A stretch of 64,000 bases of DNA from Rostrohypoxylon terebratum (GCA_022497145.1 MU385862.1:124001-188000), one strand, 5' to 3'; counted from the stretch's first letter, positions 22,836 through 35,063 are shown. Program-made: numbers and translations. The notes: generated by a model from the letters alone, not told the origin.

Positions 22836-23831
22836 CAAATGGGATTCCTTAGATCTTCTGGGTCTTCGGACTTCTGTCAGTTAGTACACCAATACCAGAG
22901 GTACTAAGTGTTCAGGTCGGAGTTTTACATGTCTTCTCCAATATAATATATAGTAAGTACCTGCTGCCTGTGACATGCAACATTTAAAAGCCTTGCCTTC
23001 TTATACACACCGAGGTGGTTGCATATAACCACCTAGGGATGTATAGATCTATCATTGTTAGACGAGATCTGTGGTTTCAAATGAGCCCTGGAGTGCTAGT
23101 ATTGATCTCTGTACACAGACGATAAACAATGCGAAGCAACTGTACCTGCAGATGGGGGCTGATTCTCACGGGGATTTCTTGGCGCCGGCCACTCGATTAT
23201 TGACCCATTGTAACCTTTTGACATCAACGCTAAAGATTTTTCACATGTTTTGGAATGTTAATCTTTTTTTTATAAAAAAAACTAGTACTATATATATAAA
23301 GACATCTTGTTATCATCATTTGTGAATGTTTTTTCTTGGTTGTCAAGAGGAAATTCAATCCGTCGTAGGCGAAAAGCATGTTAACATTGTAATATTGGGT
23401 GAGTTACACAAATCTCCAAATAAATAACCTTTTTGAGACAGCGCGATTGTTCGCGTTATTCCTGCATTTTGCGTGCAGCTTTGTGCTGGAGAAAGACTCG
23501 GGAGTGAGGGGATAAAGGTACCTTTGTATTTTCAGCAAGGGCAGGATGGGCACTGGGCAGGATGCTGGATGGGCAGGATCCATCGAGGGTTAAGCTGGGG
23601 TCTCCCCCCACTTGGACCGAAAAACTGACCAACCTCTTTTCCTGCCTCGATTTTTATCCGATTTTATTCGATTTTATTCGTTTATTGTACCTGATCGCCG
23701 CACAGTCGCACCTACAACTCCAGAACACGTCGAGCATGCTTCTTTTGCCAACCACGATAGCTTCAAATCGTTCGCCTCCACAATTGCTACCGCAGCCTTT
23801 TGCTGTACATGCACACTGCACAGAGCCCAAA

Positions 23832-25454
23832 ATGACTAGCCCAACTCGAGATCCCATACGAGATCCCACACGAGATTCCATACGGGATCCAAACCGAGAG
23901 AGGGAGCCAATCCAATCCGCTGCGCAGCCATTCAACACCATACACGCGAACCCTTCTTTCACTACACATACACATACACATACACATACACAACTCGCTA
24001 CTCAACTAAATGCCCCGCCATCACCCCATACTCACAGACTGCGCAAACTGCAATCCGCACACAATCTCGGTGCTTCCGCCCGAATTTCCGCTCAAAACTC
24101 CATGTCTCACCAAGTTTTTCGAGCTGACATCCAAGATCGCGTCGCGTCGCCTGCGCCCAACAACAGACCTGTGAACCGTTCCCCTCAGCGAAACAGAGCA
24201 AACTCCGACGCAGCGACACCTCCGCCCGCAACATTCCCTAACAACATCCTCATTTCATTGAACAGCAAGAGGACTGCCCTCACCAAAACTTCGAGACCAG
24301 CCGACAACATGTCTCTGGACCGATTAATTAGAGAGGGTCCTCCTGATGGTGATATAGATGCGGCTTTGGAGAGCGCACGCCTGAAAGTCCTAGATCAGGG
24401 TATCCGTAGCGACAGCGATGGAATGGTTCGCTTTGTTCTATAATTCAAAACTTGGAAATTATCAAGCTAACCTCGCCTAGTCGCGAACTCGAATTTACGT
24501 ATGGCTCATTTTTCTCGATGCGCCCATCCTTGATACCAACGAATACCTCGGTCTGATACATCGGGGCGCTTCGCCAGCCTATTCCAAGATCCGAAACGAC
24601 ACATTTCGAACCTTGACCACCGACCCTCTCTTCCGCCGTCGTGTTAGCGAGGCAAGCTTGATTCGCCTTCTGAACGCTATTGCTTGGAAGCTACATGATG
24701 CGAAAATAGAACGTCGACCGACCAGTAGTAGAAGACTCTCCATTGCCCCTACTGATAGTGCTAGTAGCTCCCGTAGCGATCTGTCGCAGACGGATATCTC
24801 GCCCTTTTCTCGGAGTCGTAATCGGGCTCTCACGCTCACAACAGAAGACTCGGATGCTACCACATCAGAGCCCGGTACATACGTACAGGGAATGAACGTG
24901 CTTGCTGCACCATTTCTCTATGCAGCTCGCAGCGAAGTGGAAGCCTTTGCTTCTTTCTACACCCTCTTGACTAAGGAATGTCCCGGATACATTCGGGGTG
25001 CAATGGACGGAGTTCATCGCGGCTTGGCCCTAGTCGATAAGGTATTAGGAATCGTGGATCCTAAACTTAGTTACCACTTAAAGTCCAAGGCTTTATCGGC
25101 GGAGATCTACGCCTTCCCGTCCGTTCTCACATTGTGTGCCTGCACGCCTCCTCTCCCAGAGGTGTTGAAACACTGGGATTTTCTCTTCGCCTACGGACCC
25201 CACTTAAACATCTTGTGCATTGTTGCCCAGTTGATCATGATGCGTAACGAGCTCTTGACTACTGCAAAGTAAGTACTCTCAACGAAGAGTGGATATGAAT
25301 ATGCTATAACTAGACGCTAACAAGAGATAGCCCTAACAAACTACTTCGATCATTTCCAGCTTTGCGGGCAGAAATGGTCAAGCGAACTACACTCGCTATC
25401 ATAAAGATGATACCCGAGGATGTCTACGCAGAGATCGTCAAACACGCTCTATAA
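23832..25454 (+). CDS. bub2: Bub2/Cdc16-type TBC-domain GTPase-activating protein
   Basis: GAP subunit of the Bfa1-Bub2 (Byr4-Cdc16) complex, which restrains the mitotic-exit/septation GTPase at spindle pole bodies. Exons: 23832-24425, 24481-25268, 25331-25454 (501 residues with this start). The TBC domain shows the arginine-finger segment YSKIRNDTFRTL, the glutamine finger TYVQGMNVLAAPF, the Bub2 signature YAFPSVLTLCACTPPLPEVL with FAYGPHLNILCIVAQL, and ends with KMIPEDVYAEIVKHAL. A Ser-rich loop separates the two fingers (about 24700-24860). The conserved region begins at MSLDRLIREGPPDGD (ATG at 24309; 342 residues). Upstream, the frame stays open from 23562, with 12-bp RDP-type repeats and a ThrHis run in multiples of three, so I chose the well-placed ATG at 23832 (aaaATGact). 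An ATG at 23734 or 24309 is possible. The introns and catalytic residues look intact. Confidence 0.85.
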
Positions 25455-26810
25455 TGTACTACTTAACGGAAGTTCTGTTCCCCCCCCAAACGGAACCCAG
25501 CTTATAGGATCTGAGGTTGGATCTGGATTAGCCCCTTTTGTAACAACAGCCCATGACGACGAATCGAAGAAACCTAGAGACCTCGACATATACCCAGACG
25601 GCCGAGGTGCTTGACGACATTGGATTCCTTATATCAGGAGGTAACCATGATAATGACCTTTGCATATAGATTTCCCTCTCGAGATCAGAACCCCGGAAAA
25701 AAAAATAGCCCCACTGCATACGCACAGCTGCGGGATTTGTATAAGAGCTGATACCTATTGTACTCTATGATAAAACGACACAGACGACGACAAACGGAAC
25801 CCTAGAAGGAGAGAAGACCCAAGGGGTCACGAGTACATGGATGATGATGAAGTTACGAACACCGCACACCGAATGGTCTTTTTCTTTTGTTTGCTGCTGT
25901 ACCACTACTGTATTAAGGCATAAAAACGGATTTGCGCCTTGTCATATATGATTTGATCCGAGAGCTAGTTTACGCCTAAGACGAATGAAATACAATAATA
26001 GGCGCGATTGCGTGCCGTACTCTGATACCACTTTGATCCGGCTTATTTTCCCGCGACGGTTTCTTCTGTCCTATGTATAAAACTCTACTCGTGTATATAT
26101 AACACACCCTGAGTGCTTGGTGAAATAATTTGGTATCGACTACGAACTAGCATTAGCACCTGGTAGAAACTATCGAGTTTCGAATCATGTGAGACAGGAA
26201 TCCAGAACACGATAATTGAGTTCTCGCGCCCGGTTAGAAATTGCAAGGGAGAACTCCCACCTAAGAGAACCCGCCATGCGTCTATCTCCAAAAATGCATT
26301 CTCCCTGGAGGCCACCGCACTACCTCCCTACATATTTCCCGCGCACCCACCCAACCCCCTCTTCACGATGGCGTTAGACCCAATCTACGCACAATTAGGG
26401 GCTAGGCGTAGTAATGTATCGCCCCAAATTCCGCGATGGTATATCAAAGTATCGATATCTCGCGTTCGAGGTCGAAACAACGCCTTACCCATCTAGCTAT
26501 CAAGGAGTGGCAGAAAAGAATTCGGGGGTTGTTCGCATGGTAAATGGTATTGGTATTATGTATTATATACAACGGGCTTTCCCCATCGTCTAGGAAAAGC
26601 CTCCTCTCTTGTTATTCCCTCACTTCCTATATTCCTATACTCCTATACTCTTTATCCCTCCCATCTATAGGTACTCCTTATGCTATATGCTTGAAACCCC
26701 TCCACTCGCTATCCCTCACTTCTACTATATATACTCCGAACGCTTCAATTCGAACGCCGCACCCTTCCTTTTTGAGAAAATCGATTCAACAACAACAACT
26801 ATACACCAAC
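25455..26810. other. Intergenic region
   Basis: 1.36 kb between two plus-strand genes. No gene is recognised. A tRNA-like fragment was considered on the minus strand at about 26462-26512 and rejected. The last 200 bases are CT-rich (tcctatactcctatactc and similar), probably promoter/leader of the downstream surface-protein gene. Confidence 0.5.
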
Positions 26811-27569
26811 ATGCTCGTCGTTTCGTTTATGCTGCTCGCCTGGCTCGGGCTCTTCGCTCTCGCGCAAGAGAAACCGACGCACGTCCGCGTCTCCGTCGTC
26901 CACAAGAGGGAGATGATCACCTGCGAGGAGATGTACGGCAAAGGCTCGAAGACCTGCGGAGCACCCGACAGCACATACTGCTTCAACCCCAGTTCTGGCC
27001 AGGTAAGCAAACACTCCCCATTCCATTCCATCCCATTCCTTTCTATTCCCGACCATAGGAAACTAATAAGGAATAGTCGTGCTGCGCAGTTGATAACGGC
27101 TTCTGCGACGCGGGGAAATACTGCGCTCCTGTCGGAGGCTACTGCTGCTTCGAGGTAAAATTTCCAATCAATAATCTTGATCGAAAAAAAAAAGTTCGCA
27201 TATGTTAACCGCGAGTAGGGTGAGGACCTCGAGACATGTGCCCAAAACGCCGGCTTCACGCTCCCAGCCTCGATTTCCAACTTATCCTCCGTGGCCACCA
27301 ATACGGCAGCCGGATCGCCAACAGTAAGCCCTTTTCTCAAGGGATCGTCAGTGCCGGCATCGATAGATATTCAAAACTGCGGATCGCCCGAACCTGCCGC
27401 AGCTATAGCCAACTCGACCGCCGCGACTGTGCCGACCGCGACGGCGCGTATAAACACCTCAAACCCGACAGCACTCGTACAAATTTCCTTTGCGAGGAGA
27501 CGAGCCGACCCTATGGCAGGACCTATGGTCATGGTTGGAATAATAAGTCTTATGACTATACTGATTTGA
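26811..27569 (+). CDS. Cys-rich secreted, probably GPI-anchored surface protein
   Basis: Exons 26811-27002, 27077-27154, 27219-27569 (206 residues). Both introns are in phase 0. The N-terminus MLVVSFMLLAWLGLFALAQ is a signal peptide with likely cleavage after ALA. The mature part carries a compact Cys-rich module of about 70 residues: MITCEEMYGKGSKTCG, then STYCFNPSSGQ joined to SCCAVDNGFCDAGKYCAPVG, GYCCFEGEDLETCAQNAGF. A Ser/Thr/Ala-rich stalk follows, and the end is RRRADP before a hydrophobic tail (GPMVMVGIISLMTILI), as in GPI-anchor signals. I recognise the Cys module from fungal extracellular proteins of unknown function. The middle exon exactly encodes the core SCCAV...CCFE segment. 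No enzyme domain is seen. A cell-wall or membrane-surface location is inferred. Confidence 0.78.
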
Positions 27570-27747
27570 ACGTAGTTCTATCTCAAAATCATTAGAGGGT
27601 AAAAAAGGAGTTATCTATCGGGTTGGTTTGATATAACGGATTTGTTGAGGCGTTAACATTTAGGAGTCAATGTGTAATTTTATATCCTAAGGTTGTGTGG
27701 TCGGCTGCAGACAGACAAAACCTCTCGGAATCGAGTGAGGATATTGC

Positions 27748-29395
27748 TTAATAGGTTGGGCAACCACTTTGCGCACGTTGGAAGGCGCCGGAGAAAAATT
27801 CTTGCATAGCGACATAATGGTAGAGGATTCCGCCAAGTACGGCAAGCTGGACACTGCATTAGCGATGGTGTGATGATGTTTCGATACGCCGTAGTACTTA
27901 CATGCCATAGGTTATGCGCATTGCCGCAGTAATCAAACGCCCCAGGACACCATCGCTCGGGGACTTTGCTTGCGTATACAAAAGCTCCGATAACGTAGAC
28001 GCAAAGTGACTTAAGCAAATTTGATCCGGCGTAGAACTCGTACGCCCACTCGGGACCACGTGTAAGGATGATTTGAAAGACTGGCAAAAAGCCGGTAGCA
28101 CCCAATCCCACAAAAAAGCCTACTCTTACCCATGCCATATCTTGACCGTTGAATTTCGGATGCCACGGAAGGATGGTGCCGGCAATTCCCAACACAGCCG
28201 TTGCCGTCAAGTACGTCCACCGGCTGATAGGTTCGCAATAAAAGGCAGTATATTCGGTCGTCATAATCGACGCGGCGATGAGTAGCGAAATACCGGTGTA
28301 GTCGATACACGCGAACCGCTCCATCAGACACTGGTCTGCGACGCAGTTCATGGTGTGCCAAATAGTACTGCAGACTAGGCACTTGCAGGCGGCAAAAAAG
28401 AAAACAGCAGCGATAAAGACGTCGGTCTTGGTATAGAGGGAGAAATTCGCAGATGTCGGGTAGAAGTAAAAAGCAATGGACAATATGATGATCAAGCCAA
28501 GTGCGTGAGACCAGATGTTGACCGTTTCGTTCGAGACACCGAACATCGAGCGAACGCAACCGAGCTTAGACTCGGTGAATCGATATCCACCGAGGATATG
28601 AGGGTTAATTCGCCAAGGCACGGGAAGCTCCTCATATTTAATGAGACCCTTTTCTCTTGCACTGGCAATAGCTCGTTGGATATGTTCTTCAACTGACTCT
28701 GCGGCGCGCCAGGCTCGTTCAAGACCATCGTCCATGACACCGCGAGCACGCTCTAACCCCTCATCCACGACTCTTCGGCCCTCGCCTATCAAGCTTCCGG
28801 CAGCATCGGCGGCGTTAGCAATCCCGTTGTCGCGGAACTTCAATGCGCGGGCTTCAAAGTCTGTGAGCATAGCGTCGAGAATTTCCACACCAACACGTGC
28901 TTTCTCATTCATCGACTCCGCCGCATCCAATGCCTCGTGGTATCTGGTGTCCAAAGTTTCGACCATTACCTGCAACCGGCGGCGGCCGGCACCGATGACC
29001 TCTTCCGAAACCAGCGAGCATCGTTCCCGTACCGTTTGTAGGGTAGCGAACGTTTTGGATATACTCGCATCGAGGTCAACTAGTTCGCTATAACCTTCGA
29101 GGTATTCGAGTCTCCTCTCTAGCTCGGAGAGGAACAAATCGACCTACGAAGTGCTGTCGTTAGGACATGGGTAATAAAAAGTTTAATTATTAGTAAAAAT
29201 TGTAAATACCCGAAGCAGAAGACCCTCTTCCCCGTCCATGATATGCTGAACTAAAGAATGTCTTCTCCGAGGCATAAAAGAAGAGTGTCGTCTCCGGCGC
29301 CGTGGGACGTTCTGCTCGGTTGCGGTAGTAGAACCTCTAGCACCGGGCTTCTGGTCTTGATGAGCCCTTAGGGCAAAAGTCGACGTACACGACAT
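27748..29395 (-). CDS. PAQR/haemolysin-III family seven-TM protein (Izh3-like)
   Basis: Exons 29395-29210, 29143-27902, 27846-27748 (508 residues). The family includes yeast Izh1-4 and animal adiponectin/progestin receptors; Izh proteins affect zinc and lipid homeostasis, and some members act as Zn-dependent ceramidases. Residues 1-60 are basic (RRRRRHSSF, RRRHSL). A long, probably helical cytosolic region follows, with Glu/Arg-rich repeats (EGLERARGVMDDGLERAW), as in the long N-terminus of Izh3. The core begins PHILGGYRFTESKLGC, then NETVNIWSHALG, STIWHTMNCVADQC, DYTGISLLIAASIM and the final HNLWHLAVLGGILYHYVAMQ. The His of WHT and the HNLWH-L histidines are the expected zinc ligands. The intron at 27847-27901 falls right after HNLWH. 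The gene is convergent with the surface-protein gene (178 bp apart). Ligand or substrate cannot be told from sequence. Confidence 0.9.
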
Positions 29396-30670
29396 GGTGA
29401 AAGAGGGTAGGAAGGGTAGGAAGTGCGAGTCCACAGAGTTCGTTGGTGCCAACTAATAATGCTTGGATGCTGAGGCTTGGACAAGTCTACACTGCCAGTG
29501 TCTGTGTCTGCACTGTCAGACGTCCCTGCATGAGACGTCCACGGAGGCAAACTCGACCAGTAAAAAGTATGGGAAGCGCGCAATACTGTTGAAAGATTGG
29601 TTTGAAATATGCTAGCAAAGGAATGGCGAGAAGCGTAAGAAGCGAACCGACGCACAGTGGAGGGTGTTGTAACTTTTCACATGTGGAAGATTGTGCTTGT
29701 TATTGGTTGAAGAGCGGTAACTTTTTCAAGGGGAGAAACATAATGATCAATGAATCGGGGGTGGACGGCGGAACGGGTAACTCAGATAAGATCGTAAACC
29801 CAATAAACCTAATATTCATGCAAGGGTTTGCGTAGGTTCCCCACCATCGGAACGCCATGTATTGATCTGTTGAATGTAGTACCAAGTGACTGCCAAGCGA
29901 CTACCAACTTACCAAGTGACTCCCAACTTCTATGTAATACTGTGAAATACCGAAATATGTCCCTGGTACTACTAGCTACCCGCTAGCTAGTAGCTAGCTA
30001 TATGTAATATGTACATTTCGCATTGAAAGTGAATTGAATTCAACCAACCGTTTCGATCGAGCTCTAACTCCGGTAATATCCTAGAACCTAAATACCCTCT
30101 AACGGGTTCAACGTCCAAGTGTTGATCTCATCTGCACAGTATCATGGATTTTTGATAACGGGAGTCGGGTAGCAAAATGTTGGAGAAGGATCCAAGACAG
30201 TTGTACCAAACTTGGTGTGCATTTTCAGCTGAAAAGCTGCGAAAGCCCCAAAATTCATTGCATTGCCACCGGTGCTGGCGTAGGAACAAGAATGCTGACC
30301 CCAATTTCCCAATTTCCAGTGCATTGTACCGATGTATACCTTAGTACCTGGTTGAGATCCTCGGAGAACGGCAGCGGCGATTGAATCATCCGACCCAAAA
30401 TCGAAGAGTCCCATTTTTAACGGGACACGGATCACCTTTAATAAGGTTTAACCTTGAACAAAATCACTGCTTATGTAACAGCAAGCTATGGCATTGTGAC
30501 TTTGATTGGTCGCTTCTTCAAAACATCCTGGTCGCATCTAAATTTCACATCGATTGCCCATCACCAACACTTCAAGGTTTCCAAGTAAACATCAACCGAA
30601 CTTGTATTTTAGTTTTTTCAAGCTTAATCTTCTATCACGAACTCGACTGCTATCCAAATTCCTCTTCGCA
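29396..30670. other. Intergenic region between divergent genes; possible small ORF
   Basis: It contains the promoters of the PAQR (-) and THOC5-like (+) genes. One single-exon frame at 30142-30435 (minus, 97 codons, with DDSIAAAVLRGSQPGTKVYI) looks somewhat protein-like but matches no family I recognise, so it is not called as a gene. Repeated gctagctagtagctagct sequence lies near 29980-30000. Confidence 0.4.
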
Positions 30671-31498
30671 ATGGCGATCGACGAGATTGTGACCGATCCG
30701 AACCTTTTGATGGTGCTTAATGCGTCCCGAGATGCCCGAGTACAGGCGTTGAGTCTGGTTGATCAGATCGCAGCAACTGGTCCTATCGAGAATGCCTCCC
30801 CGGAGACTCTACAGGAGGCTTCCAAACAACAAAAGCTGCTCATAACCAATCTCGCGCAGCTTCGTGGTTTCCACCGGGCAGCCTACTTCACTGCGCGACA
30901 GACCAAGTCACAGACGTCCGAGGCGCGCCAGGAAGTAGATCGTCTACATCTGCAACTCCAAAACCTGTACTACGAGCAGCGACATTTGCAGGGAGAAATA
31001 ACAGCCTGCGAATCATACGAGTCAGTGCTTCTTGAAGATTTACGTCAGCCTATATAGATATAGCAATCGAGTCTTTCAAATCAAGCGACGTCGGCTCCAG
31101 CAATTGCTATATAGGACCCTCATTGAATTTGCGCAGTAGCTAACCTATCATGAAAACAGTCACACTTATCAACAACTTCCCCTCATCCCCCTCGAAGACT
31201 TCCTCGCCCAGAAACCCGAGCACGCCGATGCCGATGAGGTCACTTTAATGATAGCGCGAATCGACCACGAACGGAGCGAGCGCGAAGCCCTCGAGCAAAA
31301 ACGCATGGAGCTCTTAAAGAGGAAGCAGAAGCTCATCGCCGATAACAAGAAGCGAAAAGAGGACCTCGCGAACCTCGATAAGGAGCTCGAGAAGTTCATT
31401 GATGTATGTTCATATTCGAGTATCGTGTCTTAGCATTGGTGCTAACGTACAACTAGGCCGCTAAACCCATCCAAAAACTTCTCGACAAGAACGTCTAA
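30671..31498 (+). CDS. THO complex subunit 5 (THOC5/Fms-interacting protein) homologue
   Basis: THOC5-type subunit of the THO/TREX complex, which couples transcription to mRNA export in the nucleus. Exons 30671-31020, 31160-31403, 31457-31498 (211 residues). The diagnostic block is EARQEVDRLHLQLQNLYYEQ followed by RHLQGEITACESYDH, TYQQLPLIPLEDFLAQKPEH and the helix RIDHERSEREALEQKR; it parallels the animal THOC5 'K.VD.YHLQLQNLLYE..HLQKEI..C' region. The rest is coiled coil (KRMELLKRKQKLIADNKKRKE), ending IQKLLDKNV. At 211 residues it is far shorter than animal THOC5 and comprises essentially only the conserved coiled-coil core, as I would expect for fungi. The chosen ATG (gcaATGgcg) gives MAIDEIVTDPNLL; an upstream in-frame ATG (30554) would add a Ser/Phe-rich lead that looks like untranslated sequence. 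Confidence 0.85.
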
Positions 31499-32298
31499 GC
31501 CACACCCTGCGAGTGGCTTAAATAACACAGGGAGCAATTGCTTTTCGTGACGCGACTGTAGCGTCGCATTAATAAACATTCTCATCATCTTAGGGTTTAT
31601 GCTAAGGTAAAGTCACAATCAGTGCCATCCAAGTAGTCTTTGCTCACGCAGCTAGTACTCGTGGAAAGATTACGAAGATGGAGATATCTACACCTATCAC
31701 ATTAACGACCGCCGAGCTATAGACCGCAGAGAGCGGTTATGGCGTATGGAGTTCGATTAGGCAGCAGCTATTGGGAGAGTACATGGCGTTCTGTTGGCTG
31801 AGATCCACTGGAAGGGAGAATCTCGAGCATACCGGTTGGCCTGGAAGTAAGGGACAATAGTAACGCAGGCAATTGAGCACTCGGAGAAGAGATCCTTCGT
31901 CCTAGGTTAGGAAACAGTTGCTTAGAATACTAGAAACGCTGTTGGTTGGATTTGGAGTTGGGGTTGGGGTTGGGGTTGTATCTGGGGCTCTGCCGGTAAT
32001 CTCGCCGATAGCCCACCTCTGCAGCGATGCAGCATGACCGGCAACTAATGCCGTGCCCAACTACGTACTGTATGTATCATACACATGCAAGAACTGACTC
32101 CTCATATCTAGTACATTTATCTGGCCTACTCCTGTGAGGCATAACGGAGGTAATCAAGCCCTCGAAAATGCACGCAATGACTCTGGAGCTTGTGATATTC
32201 TAATTTTGTTAAAACAGGTGGGTATATGAGACATGCGAGGCTTTATACCCACTATATACGCGTATATGAATTAGTTCACGAGGCTATCGACGAACACC

Positions 32299-32594
32299 TA
32301 TCCCTTTGACGACCGTCCACAAGGCATTTTAGCGTCATATTTGAACCAATTAGAAGATGGCTATCAGGAGAAATACCAGGGTTTTCAACAGGCTTGACTA
32401 CATCTAGCTAGTGATTTGGATAAGGCAACGCTCGATACTTAAAAAGCTTGGACATTTTGTATCGACGTACTGAGACACATACAAAAACTGCGTCAAAATA
32501 GTCTACAGATACTTTAGATATATCCAGGCTTTTGTATCTACCCCGGTCATATATTCTACGCTAAAATGCCTTGTGGACGGTCGTCAAAGGGATA
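32299..32594. mobile_element. MITE-like element with 36-bp perfect terminal inverted repeats
   Basis: Positions 32299-32334 (tatccctttgacgaccgtcc...) and 32559-32594 are perfect reverse complements over 36 bases, enclosing 224 bp with no coding capacity. Each outer end starts with TA, so the structure can be read as a 292-bp element (32301-32592) flanked by a TA target duplication, as in Tc1/mariner and Fot1/pogo elements. The interior has no transposase-like frame, so it would be non-autonomous. The superfamily is inference: a TA dinucleotide on both sides may be chance. The inverted repeat itself is seen directly, and perfect identity of the arms suggests a young element or selection on the arms. 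Confidence 0.65.
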
Positions 32595-34995
32595 GCTTAA
32601 TAATACCTATTATAGTCCAGCCAAGGGTTTGCTTTAATTTCGTAACCGCATGCGATTGATAATAGTATAATAAATCAAGACCTAAGGCCATACAATACTA
32701 TGATACATAGCTATGTCACTATGACATCCATCAGGAGATTTTAGTATCAAGACATGACAGCTCGTCAGTTTGACTAGGGCTTGGGACGAAAAATAGAAAG
32801 CGAAAAAGGGGGGGGGGACCTGCGGGTTCCGTCAATCGGGCGACCGGGTGTGATCTTGCTAGAAGTGGAATGACGCGCTTTGGTTGGCTTCTCCAAAAAA
32901 AAAATCGCGAACCCGAGTACCTAGGTCCTAGGTATAGTGTAGGAACGCGTCTCGCGTGAAAATATCGGCCGTCGGTCATCCCACCGCTAGGTAGTAGGTA
33001 TGTAGGTCTTTGGTCGTATTTCGATAAGCCCTGCCGAGGACCCTGAATTCCCTATCTTAGGCTTAGGCTTAGGATTTTTGACAATAGGACCCCGGAAACC
33101 TAGACCTAGATCTATTCGGTAGACAGCTGGAGCTTCCGAGCTTGTTTCTCCTGGTATTAATTACGGGAAACGGCTTAACGAGATGTTTTATATGCGGACC
33201 CTGTTCAATTACATGCTGGGTCCTATGTACCTCAAGCACAAGTAGCTAACCCAGCGGTGGGATGTTGGCCCCTTATATGGATTCATGGATCCGTCATGAA
33301 TCCATAGCAGCAGCACACTGCATCGAGTAGGTTAGTAAATTCAAGTACGTCGACGAAAAAAAGGGCGCGTGAACGAGCGTTTTTTCCTAAGACATGCACC
33401 AAAAGAGAAACAGACATAGCAGAGAGAACAGTATTGCCCCAATCGGTCTGCAATCGCCAATTGGTCCATCGTTAGCCCCCCGTTCCCCGTAAGAGTTCGG
33501 AAAAGGCAGAATTTTGCAATCATTTTAGTTGACGGATCCAGATCGACGGTGGGCCAGTAATCTCGACTGACAAATAAACGTGGATGCCGCATCCACCACG
33601 GGCCAATGAGAATTGTCCGAACCAACAGGTTAAATTAATTCGCACAGTCGCACTGAGTCGCACTGAGGATCAATGGTGGTGAGCATAGCAAGCCAGTCAA
33701 GCATAGCGAAGATGCAACGACCGGGGTCGTGTGCCATTGAGCCAAGAGAGAGCTCATCTCGATACCCACTGCGGCAGGCAATCTGTACCTTTCGGTGCTA
33801 CCTTACATGATATGAAGACCGTCCCTGCGTCCTTCGTTGGCGGCCTCCACACTGTATTGGACTATGCAGGCTATAATTCTTGGGTTCTGCATGCAAATCA
33901 GAAATTGGAAATAATATTGGGAGGGAAACATTTTGTTTCTCTCTCAAACCAGTAACGGGGGTAGGAATGTTTTTGTAAAAAGAGGGAATATCGAAGCGAA
34001 CGAGGGACGACCCCTAAAATTCTAAAATAGAATCGTTGGAGGCCGTTTCATGTCTGTTCTGTTGGCTAGGCCGCTGAGTAAAAAGCAGGTTTCAGGATTC
34101 GAAAATGAAAATTGAGACAACGAGGAAATCGGAATTCTACTTCTGGCAATTTGTCTTCAAAAAGCGCAAATTCAATTCGCGAAGAGGGGGGCAAGCCACA
34201 GTGAGTCACAGGGTGTACATACTGTGTTGTCGGTGGCTCCTGAAGTTCAATATACCGATATACCCGATATACCTAGGTACAAAGTCCCGGTACAGAAGGT
34301 ACCAAACCTACAGAAGGTACGGACTACGGAGTACGATGTGAGGATATGAGGTCATTTCCAAATCGCAATCAATTGTCGCAACATGTTGTTGGCAATAAAC
34401 ACGAATGCAATTATCCGATTTACTATGCTGTATTATCATAGATCTTCTTTCCTCACCTACGACGTAGTCACTGCCAGACTGCCTAGTGTCATCTTACCAC
34501 GATGACGTCTGACTTACTGTATGCATGCATGTGCAACAAAAAACAAACGTCTCAATGTTATCGTTGAAAATAGGAATACTAGTGAGTAAGAGCGGGGGGA
34601 CGTGGCTGCGTGGCATGACGCCGCCACTGACGATAAGCCTCTTATTTGTCTATGTTAGTGTCTATAGTAGTAGTAAATAATACTAAGAATCTAAGATATC
34701 GCCAAGGCTGTCCCGTCAGTGACCGAATCATGGGCGCGCGGCATCGTGGCTAGACAAGGGAACAAGCCACCTTTGCCCACGCGGTCTATGCATATGAATA
34801 TGCATCAATGATGTCGAGATGCAGGAGAGGAATGGTTTCGAAAAAGACAAACCTATCAAGTTGCTTTACCAATGTAGGTCTAGCAGACTAGCATATCGTA
34901 TACTGGTATTAGCAGTAAAATAAGTTCGGCGTTATACTAGTGTGGCTTAAAGCGACATCGTCCGGCACTAAGAAGCCGAGTGCTTAAGACACTTA

Positions 34996-35063
34996 AGTCC
35001 TAGGCCACCCAGAAGAAAGACTATACTTAGGTCCTAGGACCTTAGGACCTAGGACCTAGGTAG
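34996..35063. repeat. CCTAGG-motif cluster
   Basis: A run of overlapping and near-palindromic units (cttaggtcctagg, accttaggacc, taggacctagg) within about 70 bases of intergenic DNA. Confidence 0.75.

Larger units (their letters stand above)
21199..23831. other. Intergenic region between divergent genes
   Basis: This 2.6-kb region carries the promoters of the sulfate permease (-) and the Bub2-like gene (+). It has no recognisable gene. An open frame at 21967-22317 (plus, 116 codons) has no family-like sequence. Short tandem repeats lie at 21815-21850 and 22808-22835. If the Bub2-like protein starts further upstream, up to about 270 bases of this gap (from 23562) would be coding. Confidence 0.45.

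Noticed and set aside
26462..26512. tRNA-like fragment on the minus strand (A-box-like TAGCTAGATGGGTAAGGCG)
   Set aside because: The D-arm-like part fits an A box, but no proper B box (GGTTCGANTCC), T-arm or acceptor stem pairing follows at the right distance.
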